In this document: positions 21,041 to 31,609 of the stretch, piece by piece | How the letters are laid out: each line of letters starts with the position of its first letter | How positions within the stretch are numbered: the stretch's first letter is position 1 | Assembly: GCA_963575645.1 (NCBI GenBank) | Contig: OY754464.1 | Location: 76,296,948 to 76,360,947, forward strand | Direction: 5' to 3' | Length of the DNA stretch: 64,000 nucleotides | Origin: Xanthostigma xanthostigma | Taxonomy: Eukaryota; Arthropoda; Insecta; Raphidioptera; Raphidiidae | Notes under the pieces: generated by a model | Databases searched by the model: none | What the model was told of the DNA's origin: nothing | Seen by the model: the letters and a program-made list of their open reading frames with translations, nothing else | Position numbers and translations under genes: made by a program

Positions 21041-21234
21041 AAAAGAATCGAATGCGAATATTCATTACATCACTAGTACCTAGACGGGACATCCCTTAAC
21101 GCTCTTGTCGCGATCCTCATAAATATTGCCTTCAGTCAATTTTCCAAATATCGGAAAACGTTCACTCATGTTCGCGCTCACTTCAATTCGCGACTGATCT
21201 GTTCTACTGGTCGTCTTTCTTCACACACGTTTCA

Positions 21235-21275
21235 TCTCACACACACGCACACACACCCCCACAGACAGACACACA
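21235..21275. repeat. CA-rich microsatellite
   Basis: Imperfect CA repeats (CACACACACGCACACACAC) followed by CCCCACAGACAGACACACAT. Confidence 0.9.
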
Positions 21276-21489
21276 TTCTACATGCTGGGGATGATGCAGT
21301 CTGTCAGTTTTTAGTACCGGATACCCGTACTCCTCGTAACGTCGAAATTCAATTATTCATTACTCGTTTTTCTAAAAATTTCTTATCATTATCAGATTTT
21401 TTATCAAGTATTCCTTCCTATTTAAACTAGCTATATATACAGACAACGATCACGACTGATACAGTATGTATATACTGTGTGCACGAACG

Positions 21490-22060
21490 CTAGTGGGTAA
21501 TAGAGAATTATTGAACTCACTTTTTATAGAAATCGCGACATGTTTCTATGGTGATAAGTTAAAAACTTTAGTTGGCCATGATGTGTCAAAAAAATGTTAT
21601 AAGGAAAACTGATGTTAATTTTTTATATCATAAAATTCAGACTAAACCATTATATAAATAGCATAACATAAAAGGTACCTACGTGAGAATTATTTATTTA
21701 TCAATTATGACGTACAATATAATATATTGTACGTCATAATTGATAAATTAATAATTATTTATATTATAAATAATTAATTTGTTTACACTGACAGCGAAAC
21801 GTCAAATTATGGCGCCAATGGTCTTTGTTTTACTTAAATCGCCATCAGCGCAACAGCCCGGAACACAACAAACATTTCCAGATCGCGTTTTCTTTGTAAT
21901 TGAAAAACTTCATAAAACTATAACTATTTTCACTTTTAATGAACATTGCTCACTGACATACGGAAAATTTGAGCTTAAAGTTTCTCCTAGTGCTCACCAC
22001 AAACGCTCGCGTCGAAAAATTTGTAACTCCGCCTCCTTGCACATAGCCCATAAGTAAGGG
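21490..22060 (-). repeat. Dispersed repeat, copy B (THAP-like start inside)
   Basis: This is the inverted counterpart of 420-985, with the same landmarks on the minus strand. It contains a ~47-nt near-perfect palindrome at about 21701-21748 built on ATTATGACGTAC and its complement, of which copy A keeps only one half. Termini are unclear. Confidence 0.75.
21802..21879 (-). pseudogene. THAP-like N-terminal fragment (copy B)
   Basis: The minus-strand frame reads GNVCCVPGCCADGDLSK and stops at TGA. It matches the copy A peptide with amino-acid changes only at a few positions. Only the first cysteine pair of a THAP finger is represented. Presence in both copies shows the peptide belongs to the repeat's founder, not that it is expressed now. 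Confidence 0.3.
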
Positions 22061-22995
22061 GAGTGGATTATTCAAAAATCAAAGCCAACTTACTGTAACT
22101 AAATCTCGATATAGGTATAACACGGGGCGTTGAGTGCTGAAACCATAGAGATATAAGAATTAAGTACGCAGTTAAGAGAGAGAACGCTGCAAAAGTTCCG
22201 TATCTCTATGCTAACTAATGATGCAAACCAATGCTGATTTCAGTGAAAAAATTTATAGTTTTCGTTTATAAAAGATATTATTAAATTAGAATACTGTCTT
22301 GTTGATTAGTATTTCCTTTCAAAAAAATTCATTTTTTGAAAGGATTTTGAAAGTTTTTGCAGCAGGTAAATTAGCAGAAAATATTTTTCCCGCAACTAGG
22401 AGGTCTCCCAGACGCTGTTCAGTCATTTTCTGCCGTTTTCTAGAAGACGTTTGAATTTTGTGGTTTTTTTAAGCGCCTCAGCGGCGTATCGCATCGCGCT
22501 AGACCCCTACTTCACGAAGTGGTTTTGTAGAGGGGGGGGGGGCTCAGACTACACGATAGAGAGCGTTTCCATTGTTCCTTAAACATTTCTGTCGCCATCC
22601 CCTGACTTATTAGGTCGGCTGCTACTTACATAATATAATATAAAACAGAAAAATCATCAGTCTTTGCCCTTTTAAGCGACTGGCCAATAGCCTAAATGAT
22701 TCTTTGTGCTAAGTAGAAAAGTATGAACCCATAAACCCACTGGTACAAGCCAGATTATGTTTCCCCTTTGAAATGTTTCTGTTTTAATTTTTATATTTAA
22801 ATATATTTATTAATAATATATGCATTTTTCATTTGTTTCAGGTGAGTTTTTTGGCGTATTATTCCAGTTGATTTAGTAAGTAAATGAAAGATTTTTACAT
22901 TAAAATTACGTTTACAAAAAAAATAATATAGGCTTTTTTATTGTGGGCGCATTGTAAGATTTATTATTGCTGAAAGAAAAAAAAAATTAAAAGAC
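22061..22995. other. Unassigned sequence
   Basis: A nine-G run lies at about 22531-22540. No element ends or coding similarity were recognised. Confidence 0.4.
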
Positions 22996-23175
22996 TTGTT
23001 TACACTAGAGAACACCTCATTTATAATAATAATAATAATGAATGTAAGCATTGGCATAATTACGATCTGTAATAATAGTAATGCGTTTAACGTACGTTTC
23101 TCGACTTTATGTCATAACATTCGCACCATTACTATTTTCCATCTATCACACTTTCCATTATTTTCTACAATTTTT
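22996..23175 (+). repeat. Dispersed repeat, inverted relative to 26535-26640
   Basis: TATGTCATAACA..CGCACCATTACTATTTTC and ATCTATCACACTT in this stretch appear as complements at 26540-26615. An ATA microsatellite tract sits at 23020-23038. Class unknown. Confidence 0.6.
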
Positions 23176-23217
23176 AAACTTCAACTTAATTAATAGCAAT
23201 GGGCGACTGAAGGAATT

Positions 23218-23484
23218 TTTAGGAAATTAGGATAAGGTAGGCAAATGTTTGATCATATGAGTTTGACAGGTAATCGGCCATGGTCTTGAATAAGGAACCA
23301 TCTCGATATTTATCTGGAATTATTGAGAAAAACCTCAACAAAATGGCCGGTACAGGAATGATCGTTTCTCGGCGATAGCAAGCAGGAAAAAGTCAACGCC
23401 ACATCTGCCCTCGCCGGGATACGAACCCGGTACCTCCCGAATGCGAGTCTAGTGCTCTCACTACTACGCAACCCCGCTCGGTCA
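23218..23484 (-). mobile_element. tRNA-derived SINE-like element
   Basis: On the minus strand, 23483-23405 reads as a tRNA-like head: GGTTGCGTAGTAGTGAGAGC (A-box region), an anticodon-arm remnant CTCGCATTCGGGAGG, and GGTACCGGGTTCGTATCCCG (B box). The sequence most resembles an Ala/Arg-type tRNA body. A ~185-bp unrelated tail follows to about 23218. This head-plus-body layout is that of a SINE transcribed by RNA polymerase III. The 3' end and any target duplication are not resolved. Confidence 0.65.
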
Positions 23485-24571
23485 TGATTTGTAAAATATC
23501 AGGTATCTAAATCATGTTCGGTATTTAGTTATTCGTCGTCATCTCTAATATGGCCGTATACGTATGCCTCGGTATAAGCCGGGTTTTGTTGTACAGATTA
23601 AGTTGCGTCCATGATAAATGTCTACAGTTATGAAAGCCTTTATTGGATATACCCTGCTGTAATTAGTTCTTTGATTAAAACGGTTCTATTTTTAACAATA
23701 CTTTGCACGATTTCTGGACACTGTTTAATAAAAGAAAAAGAAAAAAAGAGCCATTGAATCCCTAGATATCCCTCCGTTATTAATGGCTTCCAAACGAAGA
23801 CTTCTATTTATCCAGTTTGAAAGGGTATCTGGAGAAGGTTATTGGCCGGCTGGAAAGCGAAAATATTTTTAATCTTGTAGCCTTGAAACTCAGACCACTA
23901 TTATGCTTTTTATTAGCCGAAATTATTTTTTTGAAAATGTCTACATTTGTTTAGTAATTTTTTTATAAATGCAAATTTTTGTTCTATTCTATCTTAAATC
24001 AAAAACGTAAAATAATCAAAACTTTGTATATTCTACCGTAAGGTAATTATGTCGTATTTGACACATTGGAATAATTATTTAGCGATTTCTCCCATTCATA
24101 GCACTTCTAAACCATCTTTAAATATTCTTAAAAATTGTGAACAGATCAAGAGCGTAGATATTTTTTTTCTGAGGGGAAAGGTAAAGCAAAAAAAATATTT
24201 TTTAGTTTTATTAATACGAATGGCCTTTTTTTTAGTAACCTAATTTGAAAAATTTTGGAGTGTGCACCACATTAGGTGAGCAAAAAAAACAAGGTTCTTT
24301 CATTTCCGCAACAAAAAGGTCTTTCTTTCGTTTTAGCGCACGCTTCTTATGGCTGGGTTTCTAATGAGTCCTGGGGGGGGGGGGGGGTAATCACCCTACG
24401 CCCTTTGAACAGATTAAAATGCACCGAAATACACTCATTTGTTCACAACATAATTGCAAATAAATGAGATTTTGAAAAAATAAATAAATAATAATAATCA
24501 CATGATCTTCATGGTAATTTGGCTGCTACAGATTGAGAAAGGAATCAAACTTTCGGCCAGTGTGGTGTATA
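23485..24571. other. Unassigned sequence with a poly-G run
   Basis: A run of about 15 G lies at 24373-24387. From 24530 the sequence AAACTTTCGGCCAGTGTGGT is the flank shared with the MITE copy at 56618. No gene is seen. Confidence 0.45.
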
Positions 24572-24857
24572 CTATACCTCGGTCGTAAGTACGCTTATTA
24601 AATACATTAATTAATTAACTACTTATTAATCACATAAAAACACAGATAAATAAATGCGTAAAAACCCGAATGACAGCTGTTCGCGACTATTATCTAATAG
24701 GGTTGTTATGGAAACGACTTCTAATCAACAGTTGATAGGTTATTTTTCCTTTACTGCCGCCCGCATTAGTGCGCCTGTAATCCCACCAATGCGTAAATGT
24801 TAGACTTTCCGCGTTACAATTGATGCCGAAAGTGTGTACTTTCGATCGAGATATGAA
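24572..24857 (+). mobile_element. MITE with TIR TTCATACCTCGRTCG (copy 1)
   Basis: The left end is TATACCTCGGTCGTAAGTAC and the right end is TACTTTCGATCGAGATATGA. Two further copies are at 49966-50280 and 56618-56935. All share ATTAATTAATTA, ACAGCTGTTCGCGAC and ACAGTTGATAGGT(T/G). It has no coding capacity. Confidence 0.85.
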
Positions 24858-25254
24858 GAAAATACTTTTTGAAGTTTATGTTTAGTTTCTTATTTTTTTC
24901 TGTATATAGCACAGCTGGTCAATATGGTGCCACGTTACTTGCTACTATACAGTTGATTGTTATTAACTTATGAATATTTAACTAATGCAGATTAAAAATT
25001 CCGGATGGTTATATCTAATTTGATAGAAAAACATAAACTTTTTGTAAAAAAGACCGAGTGAAATGCAATCAAAACTGGAGCACTACGAGAATAATTATAT
25101 TATAATTTATGCATTATCTGAGTAGAATATGTATCCACTACAGCAGTGAATGTTGGTTAAGATAATCAGGCAAATATGAAAATTTGAAATTTTGCTTGAA
25201 TATCAATGCACAAATTACTATAAGCACTTTATTTGTACCTACTTGAGTTACTTA
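24858..25254. other. Unassigned AT-rich sequence
   Basis: No gene or element end is seen. Confidence 0.4.
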
Positions 25255-25425
25255 TTAGTTCATCGATAATCTTTGGCAGATGAAAGCATATCTAATAGTC
25301 TAAGATCCGGTATTAGATAGGTATATATTATAATCTCATCTGTTATTTGATGATGACAAAGATTATATGTTAGATAATATATACATTGATAAATCGCACA
25401 TGGGTTGACTTACTAAATCGTGTAC
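25255..25425 (+). repeat. Direct repeat, first copy of a pair 1 kb apart
   Basis: CATCTGTTATTTGATGATGA, TTAGATAATATATA and AAATCGCACATGGGTTG recur in the same order at 26280-26415, and the first part again at 46365-46435. A single founder sequence was probably duplicated or dispersed; class unknown. Confidence 0.7.
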
Positions 25426-25639
25426 TCGAGCTGTTAGATATAATTAACTTTTTTGGACCAACTTCCCCGATTTGTTAATTATAAAAATCGAGCCTAAAAT
25501 GAGAGGATATGACACAAAGAATTGGAATATACTATTGATTCTATACATAAATATAGATCATCCACATAAACATACCTTGTAAATAGTTGTGTTCTGTGTA
25601 CTTTGAGTTTATTTGTTTTGTTAACATTTTATTTGTGAA

Positions 25640-25735
25640 AATAAAAAAAATAAAGAATAGTTACTTCTTACCACAACAGTTTTATTAGCGGATGTACATT
25701 TCGGGAGCTATGCTCTCATCTTCAGCAAACACTAA
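25640..25735 (-). repeat. Dispersed repeat with hammerhead-like core
   Basis: The minus strand runs GTTTAGTGTTTGCTGAAGAT ... CCGCTAATAAAACT and then a poly-A-like AAATAAAGAATAG stretch. A second copy lies at 36610-36715. The pattern fits the 3' part of a retroelement, but no coding sequence is attached. Confidence 0.7.
25691..25725 (-). ncRNA. Hammerhead-ribozyme-like core (family a, copy 1)
   Basis: Minus strand: CTGAAGA, stem II GAGAGC ata GCTCCC (one A-C mismatch), GAAA, a 2-bp stem III TG ta CA, then TC. This is the order of a minimal type I hammerhead. The second copy changes GCTCCC to GTTCCC, which keeps pairing through a G-U wobble. Catalysis is not shown. Confidence 0.4.
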
Positions 25736-25888
25736 ACTAAATTACTAAACAAAAATCTTAACTTAATATAGCATAATTATTATTCATTAGATATTATCTA
25801 ACGATCATCTACTAAAAAAAACATGTTTTTGGTATTCACAAGTAAAAACAAGATGTGCAATTCCTTAAATAAATGAAATTAAAACATA

Positions 25889-26038
25889 AAGGCCTAGCAC
25901 ACATGAAGAGCGTTCAACGCGCGTTGGCCCAACGCGCGTTTACAATTTCTATACAATTGTATATAACTGTTTATATGATAACGCGCGTTCAACGCGCCGC
26001 CAACGCGCGTTGAACGCTCTTCATGTGTGCTAGGCCTT
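25889..26038. mobile_element. 150-bp palindromic MITE, PIF/Harbinger-like
   Basis: Both ends read AAGGCCTAGCACACATGAAG in inverted orientation, and arms of ~65 bp rich in AACGCGCGTT pair nearly perfectly. The 3-bp direct repeat ATA flanks it (25886-25888 and 26039-26041). The 3-bp duplication and the AAGG..CACACATG terminus resemble the Harbinger element at 37197, but a mariner-type TA target cannot be excluded. Confidence 0.8.
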
Positions 26039-26279
26039 ATACTCAATCTCATAATCTCTTTTTTTTCTTAAAATTGGATCAGCTTTTATCTGTCAAAGTT
26101 CGCTGGTGCACTAATAAATCATCCGTATATTAAAATCAGACTAAAAATATTCTTGTATTAAAATTTGATTCTTGTATTCTTATGGAATGCAAATCAATTG
26201 GGCAGTTTATATACAAGCTGTCCAAATTGAAATCATCATTGCTTTGTTCACATTGAAGCTATGACTTCGGTGAAATGAT

Positions 26280-26415
26280 CTTATAGTGTGAGGTCTGGTA
26301 TTAGAAATATATACCCTCATCTGTTATTTGATGATGACAAAAATTATAATGTATTAGATAATATATAAATTCATAAATCGCACATGGGTTGCCTAGCTAA
26401 ATCGCATACCGATGT
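26280..26415 (+). repeat. Direct repeat, second copy of the 25.3-kb sequence
   Basis: It matches 25255-25425 with scattered changes (GGTCTGGTATTAGAAATATA; CATCTGTTATTTGATGATGA; AAATCGCACATGGGTTG). Confidence 0.7.
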
Positions 26416-27910
26416 CGTTAAATTAAATAAAATTTAATTGACTGATCAACTTTAATCATAAAAATCGAGCCTAAGATAAGAGAATATCCTAATGTCCTAA
26501 AATTCCTTCATTTGCCCATTGCATCAATTAGTTGAAAAAATGTAGAAAACAACGGGAAGTGTGATAGATCGAAAATAGTAATGGTGCGAATAACGTCTGT
26601 TATGACATAAAGTCGACAAATATTATTAATTAAAATTTCTGTTATTGTTGAATAATGTAGGTATTAATACAATTTTTTTTATTTTCGTGGAATTTTTTTT
26701 TGAAAAATGTTTTGCGTTAGCTATATACAAAACATATTTCGCTTTTTTCATCGTTTTTTTTCCATACCTATCTATGTAATTATTCTTTTTTTTTAGATAT
26801 GAGCAAATCGTTTGAATAATGTATTGCTTTTCATATCCATTCAACACTGTAAATATATTCTTTGATCAAAAATATGAACTGTAATAAAACACTTTTTTAG
26901 GAGATTACAAAGTTGTAAAAGCCATCTTTAATCTCCATAATGTTGCAGCTAGAGTTCATGTTTTATGAGATTGAGTATGCGAGGTAATTTGATAAAATAA
27001 TCAAATTAAGAAAAGATCAACTCTGTACGGTTTAATTTCGCAGCAAACTTAATTTTGTCAGATTTCTCCACAATATTAATGCTTTCGATATTATATGGGT
27101 GAAGGAGATGAGGAGATATATTACTAATGAAATTTGTTATTTCTGCAATTATATTACTGCATTACCACCGATTATTTAATATTTATACACGAATATAGAT
27201 AGCAATCTTGTTTCTGAAGTAAAAGTTCTTGAGAGTATAACACAGATTTCTTTGTATCCAACAATAGGCCAAGCTGTAGAGCATTTTTGCTTGACATAAA
27301 GACTAGTAGCAAACCGATTGTGCGATGATATAAAAGATAATTAGCAGATGAATAGGTATGTGTTTTTCAGTCGAGTTTCCGGTCCATTTGTTAGTTATCA
27401 ACAGTTTATTGCAAAAAAAACGCGATTTTTGTCTTTTTTTGCTTGTAACTTTGAAACTAATGGAGCAATCAAAATGGCCCAATGAAATCGTTTGTAGAGA
27501 ATTAAAATATCTACAGAATGAGAGGTCGAATGTCTCAATCGGATAATTAGGCCCTGAAAAATGTAGGAAAAACCAGAAAATTTGGCGTTTTTTCGAAAAT
27601 TCATAGCTCTGTCATTTTTTGAGCTGGAGCGCTAAAATTTTGAGAGAAATTAGGGATTATAATGTTCTTTATATGTGCCAAAGGTGGGTGCTGTCGGATT
27701 ATTAATTTTCGCGAAATCGCGATTGAAAGTTTGCAGTGCGCTTTTTTCCAGCAGGCCTGTATGCGTTACCGTAAGTCCGATAATAATTTCAAAAAAGTTT
27801 AGAAAAGTTGACATCGTGCACTACAAAACGTAGATTTCAGTTTCTCGATCAGATGCCTGGAGGCATGCTAAAAACACTCCTAAAGTTCGCGAAAAACGGC
27901 GCACGCTATA
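26416..27910. other. Unassigned AT-rich sequence
   Basis: 26535-26640 is the inverted counterpart of 22996-23175. The block 27400-27900 has low-complexity sentence-like repeats (TTTTTGCTTGTAACTTTGAAAC) of a kind common in insect dispersed repeats. No coding similarity. Confidence 0.45.
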
Positions 27911-28010
27911 TGAGGTGGCATACGATCAAGGCTATCCTCAGATGAGAATATTTTCTTGTTTCATAATTTTCAGTAGTCGGGTTTTAGTTTTTGAACTTAT
28001 TTTTTATTCG
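27911..28010. repeat. Right-arm fragment of the AAGTTCAAAAACTAAAACCC MITE
   Basis: GGCATACGATCAAGGCTATC ... TCAGTAGTCGGGTTTTAGTT ... GAACTTATTTTTT matches the right arm of 9777-10048. The left arm is missing. Confidence 0.8.
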
Positions 28011-28541
28011 TATCATAATATGAAATTATCTAATTACTTCTGATTTTTGATAAAAATTTCCAAATAGATATCTAACCCTAAATCTTAACATCTCATGCAT
28101 TCATTTACAATTTCGATAATTTACCTTTAAAGTACAGAAATGAAAACCGGGATTATTAGTTGATGGTTGGTGTAAGACCGCCATATATAGAGGTACTCTG
28201 TGTTCTCCGGTGGGAGTGGAGAATGTGTTGAATGAAAGTGATACGAAATTACCAGAGGTCGGGTTGAGCACTGCTCCGGTGTTCCACAACACATGTACGT
28301 CTGCACAGGGAATAGGGATAGCCAAAAACAGCAGTGGTGTGTTGCTATGGCTGTTCGGAAGACATATTTAGTGCATAACGCGCTGTATTATGCAGTAAGA
28401 TCTAGAGCAATGATGATGAACCTTTTTAAAAAATGGGTGAAATTTTGTTAATTATAATTTTAAAAAATAGCTTCTGTTGCTACATTGTTAAAACACCCAT
28501 TGTTACATGTCTGAAAAATTAGAAAAATTTATTTCTCAAAC
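28011..28541. other. Unassigned sequence
   Basis: A 74-codon open frame on the minus strand (28101-28325) has no recognisable product. I see no repeat match elsewhere in the window. Confidence 0.4.
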
Positions 28542-28602
28542 AATGTCACCATCGGGATACGAACCCCGAATCTTTCCACTATCGCGGCGGACTGAGTTAC
28601 AT
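28542..28602 (-). repeat. tRNA-like SINE-head fragment
   Basis: On the minus strand, AACTCAGTCCGCCGCGATAG followed by GGGGTTCGTATCCCGATGG gives a poor A-box region and a good B box (GGTTCGTATCC). The 5' acceptor strand does not pair, so it is not a functional tRNA. Confidence 0.45.
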
Positions 28603-28650
28603 TTAGTAGTACGCACTATACCGTATTAAATATTCACATTTGTTAATTAG

Positions 28651-29240
28651 ATATAGATATAGATACTTTATTCCTCAAGAGACCTATTACAGGTGTAGAA
28701 TCGTCAATACAAAGAATACCCAACAATATAGTTGTACATCATCAATTTTTAAAATTTATATATTCTGATATGTCATAGAAACTATTATTTGCCAAAAATG
28801 TTTTTAATTTTCTTTTGAATGCATTTGAATTTTTAATGTTTTTAATATGGTCAGGGAGTGCATTATATAATATTATGCCAGTATGAGATGGAGATTCTTT
28901 ATGATAATAGTTACTAAAGTTATTTAGATGCAACATTGTGCCCTGCCTTGTATTATAAGTATGCAATTGAGTAACAGTCCTGAAATTATTTAAATTATTT
29001 TTTATAAGCATTAAAGATTTGTACATATATTATATTGATCTAACTGTTAGTATCTTTTTTTCTTTGAATACATCTCTGCAACTAGTCCTAAAATTTAAAT
29101 TGAACATTAATCTAATCACCCTTTTTTGTGCTATAAATACCCTTTCTGTATCCTTTGCTTGTCCCCATAATAAAATATATTGTTCAAATAAGCATACACA
29201 GTTGCAAAATATATTTTCAAAATTTGATTATAATGTTTGA
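28651..29240 (-). pseudogene. LINE reverse-transcriptase ORF2 C-terminus and 3' end, 5'-truncated
   Basis: On the minus strand the frame carries CLFEQYILLWGQ, RVFIAQKRVIRL, SCRDVFKEKKILTV, then after one in-frame TAA continues MYKSLMLIKNN, HTYNTRQGT, SPSHTGIILYNALP and FKRKLKTFL. This order is the thumb and C-terminal tail of jockey/CR1-clade LINE ORF2 proteins. The catalytic domain is absent because the copy is 5'-truncated near 29240. After the stop at 28742 a ~90-bp 3' UTR ends AATAAAGTATCTATATCTAT, a short microsatellite-type tail in place of poly-A. The single internal stop makes it a pseudogene. Its tail differs from the ATT tails at 53.8 and 60.7 kb. Confidence 0.85.
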
Positions 29241-29326
29241 TTGTAGTTTCACCTCGGTATCTTCAATGAATTTAAAATGCAGGATTTAAGGCCAATAAGA
29301 AAACAATTTTTATTTGCTTACTTTAT

Positions 29327-29450
29327 TGATAATAATAATAAACAGCTTTATTCCGTAGACCTTACAAAGGTCATATAATTACAATTGGGAAACTCTTCTA
29401 CAATGTTTAGAGTGTAATGTTTTATGAGATAAACTTAATTTTGAACTTAT
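29327..29450 (-). repeat. LINE 3' tail with ATT repeat
   Basis: Minus strand: GACCTTTGTAAGGTCTACGG, AATAAAGCTG, then TTTATTATTATTATC. This has the form of a LINE 3' UTR ending in a short trinucleotide repeat. No coding part is attached. Confidence 0.5.
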
Positions 29451-29738
29451 CAATAAGTAGCTGTTTTAGCTCATGCGGCATATTTAGAGAATACAATCCC
29501 GGGATCCCGGCCGTTTTCTGGGCCCGAAAATCCCGGGACCGTACTTGGCTAATCTCGGGATTTTCTGGATTGCCACAAACAGATCTAGTTTGCATTACGT
29601 AATCCGTTGCGCCTTGACAATTACTTTGTCTAGATTATATTGATAGTATTTATTACATAACGACAGAAAACAATCCTTAAATACGCGGTATGCTACGTAA
29701 GAGTATGAAATATCCAGATCCTGAAGTACAAGTACAAA

Positions 29739-29969
29739 ATGAATCGAGGGTTGGCAAATAGTATTAGACGTGAAATGAGCCTGTTCGAAAATGGAGGAGT
29801 TAGTGGATATCACTTAGAAACAGCATGTAAGTATCCTCCAACCAGCGTAGAACCTGAGCGAGCGTTTTCAGCGGCTGCTTATGTTGGCAATAAACTACGA
29901 AGCAGGCTTGGAAGTCAAACATTGGATGCTTTGATATTTCTGCGATTGCATTTTCAAAATTCTAAATAG
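29739..29969 (+). pseudogene. hAT transposase C-terminal dimerisation region (hATC)
   Basis: The 76-codon frame reads LANSIRREMSLFENGG, then PPTSVEPERAFSAAAYVGN and LRSRLGSQTLDALIFLRLHF before the stop. This is the hATC signature (P-x-S-S/T-x-x-x-E-R-x-F-S ... K-L-R-x-x-L ... L-x-F-L) of hAT transposases. The upstream frame +1 holds YPDPEVQVQNESR, so a frameshift separates it from earlier coding sequence. A few residues usual between LETA and PPTS are missing. Full hAT transposases are ~500-700 residues; only the last ~75 survive here, so it cannot be active. The ATG at 29739 is merely the first in frame, not a true start. Confidence 0.9.
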
Positions 29970-29994
29970 TTTTTTCGTGTTATCTTTGTGATTT

Positions 29995-30663
29995 CTTGCA
30001 AAAGTATTTTTGACGTGATAACGTCTTATAAATTGATGAATCACCAATCTTATAAATTGATAAAACACCGGCTGCATGTACGAAAAAGTGTAACGTTCCT
30101 AACGGTCGTAACGTTCCTAACGTAACGTTCCTAACGCGTAACGTTCCGCCTGACCCTGTGCGTGCTTTTTGCTAATTTCTCGCTCAATTTAAATCAGATC
30201 GGTTTGAAACCAGTCTTAAACGAAAGAGGAGAACATTTTACATAGATTTCGTATAACAGAATTTGCCTAAACAGTTTTTTTATACAAATTTATATAGAAA
30301 AATAGCTGTATAAATGCAATGTTGTCTAATGCATGGCGCGACGCGGTCGGTCGTCTTTGTTTGCCGTACATGGAAATTAGAAAATAACGTATGTCTTGTC
30401 TTAACATGAAAACGGCTGCATTTCTAATGTTTAATTCAATTTTTTGACATTAGTATTTTGTGAAATGCAACGCCATCTAAGTTAAGTATTGGAATAACTA
30501 ATTATTATTAGAACATAATACTTTGACAGTTGCAAACGTCACTTTTGACATTTCTTATCATTCCGACACCAAGGATAAGCGGATTGAAACCAAATTTTGG
30601 GAGGTTTAGGTTATGTATTACGGAATACGTTATCACGTAAAACTATCGTCCGTAAACCGACTT
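29995..30663 (+). mobile_element. Repeat with TTTGACGTGATAACGT end, nested in the hAT relic
   Basis: It opens GACGTGATAACGTCTTATAA and closes ACGTTATCACGTAAAACTAT ... TACAGACAACC. The inverted words ACGTGATAACGT and ACGTTATCACGT near the two ends suggest a terminal inverted repeat, but sequence shared with the 35.4-kb copy continues past the right one. Inside is a 16-bp minisatellite (CGTAACGTTCCTAACG), here about four units. Other copies: 35380-35955 (minus) and 61776-62068 (cut by the LINE). Confidence 0.75.
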
Positions 30664-30892
30664 TACAGACAACCAATTTTTTTTTGTTTTGTCTATTTTC
30701 CTTTCTTACCTACATATATTGTGATTTGTGTTGTGCAACGATGTTAAAAACAATTTTTAAGAAATTACTCAAGTTTTTTTTTCGTATGAGCCCAATTAGA
30801 AACCACACAGTCTAATCCCGGGATTACGCATCAAAAATCCCGTAATCCCGGGATTGAAAAACTTGCTCGGGATTGTATTCCCTAGGTATATT

Positions 30893-31284
30893 ATTCGAAT
30901 ATGTCTAAACATGAACATTCGTCACATCACTATTCTATACACACCTATGATATGCCTATACCATACCCTACATGTGGAATATCTAGAGTTCTCGCTTAAA
31001 CCTTCCTTTGATCATTCTTCAAGGTTCATTACCGCCGTCGAAGCAGATAGCAGATCGTTAAGCGACGTCGGCGTCGTTGGTGCCGGTTACATTTGTTTTT
31101 GTCTTTGTTACATTCGTGTTCTGTACAAGCTCTATCACAGACGTGTTGATATCAATGTCCGTACACTGTGTATGATACACAGTACAGTCCATGTACAGAG
31201 TTCATTGACCAAAGATTACGTCGTGACAAAAGAAAAAGAACTAGGTATATATTACTCTTCACTTGTGAGGATTTCGCGATCTGA
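30893..31284. other. Unassigned sequence
   Basis: A long open frame (30854-31387) crosses from the hAT end, through this stretch, into the next repeat; this mosaic makes it a chance frame. No product is recognised. Confidence 0.45.
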
Positions 31285-31500
31285 GTTAAAAAAAAAATCC
31301 AGCCAATTGGGCGACGGGACCATTCCAACTTCAAAAATGTTGACATTTGATTATAATAAAGAAAATAAAATTTCTGATATCGCGTGAGGTGACGCGGGTA
31401 ATGGCTAGTATTCAATATGATATTTGCTATTCGTTGTCATGGTTAGCTACATAATATGTTCTACGTCATGTAAAAATTAATCAAAGCATGCAATGAATCA
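31285..31500 (+). repeat. Dispersed repeat (copy 1 of 2)
   Basis: CCAGCCAATTGGGCGACGGG, CATTCCAACTT, TTGACATTTGATTATAAT, TGATATCGCGTGAGGTGACG and GTTCTACGTCATGTAAAAAT recur in order at 41180-41375 with few changes. Class unknown; no termini identified. Confidence 0.8.
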
Positions 31501-31609
31501 AAAAATTAATGAATTTTTCATTAATTTTTTTTTATTCATTCTAACATTATCATTCGTGCATTCTATTAGAAAATAAATAACTTAATACTAATTAATTTTT
31601 ATATTTTTT

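Larger units (their letters stand above)
29485..30884 (+). mobile_element. hAT transposon relic, 1.4 kb, with 8-bp TSD
   Basis: The ends are TAGAGAATACAATCCCGGGA and CGGGATTGTATTCCCTA. The flanks GGCATATT (29477-29484) and GGTATATT (30885-30892) are an 8-bp target duplication with one change. Subterminal regions are dense in AATCCCGGGATT words. The element still encodes the hAT C-terminal dimerisation region and has been invaded by a second repeat (29995-30663). Most of the transposase, including the DDE/RNase H core, is gone. Confidence 0.92.

Noticed and set aside
21235..21290. Telomere-like or regulatory repeat
   Set aside because: It is a plain CA-type microsatellite with no telomeric TTAGG units.
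28101..28325. 74-codon minus-strand frame (starts MAIPIPCADVHVLWNTGAV)
   Set aside because: It lies in single-copy sequence but shows no domain, no nearby promoter or splice evidence, and is short enough to occur by chance.
30854..31387. 177-codon open frame, the second longest in the window
   Set aside because: It starts in the terminal repeat of the hAT relic, crosses unassigned DNA and ends in a dispersed repeat (31285-31500). It has no recognisable domain, so it is a chance frame across element boundaries.
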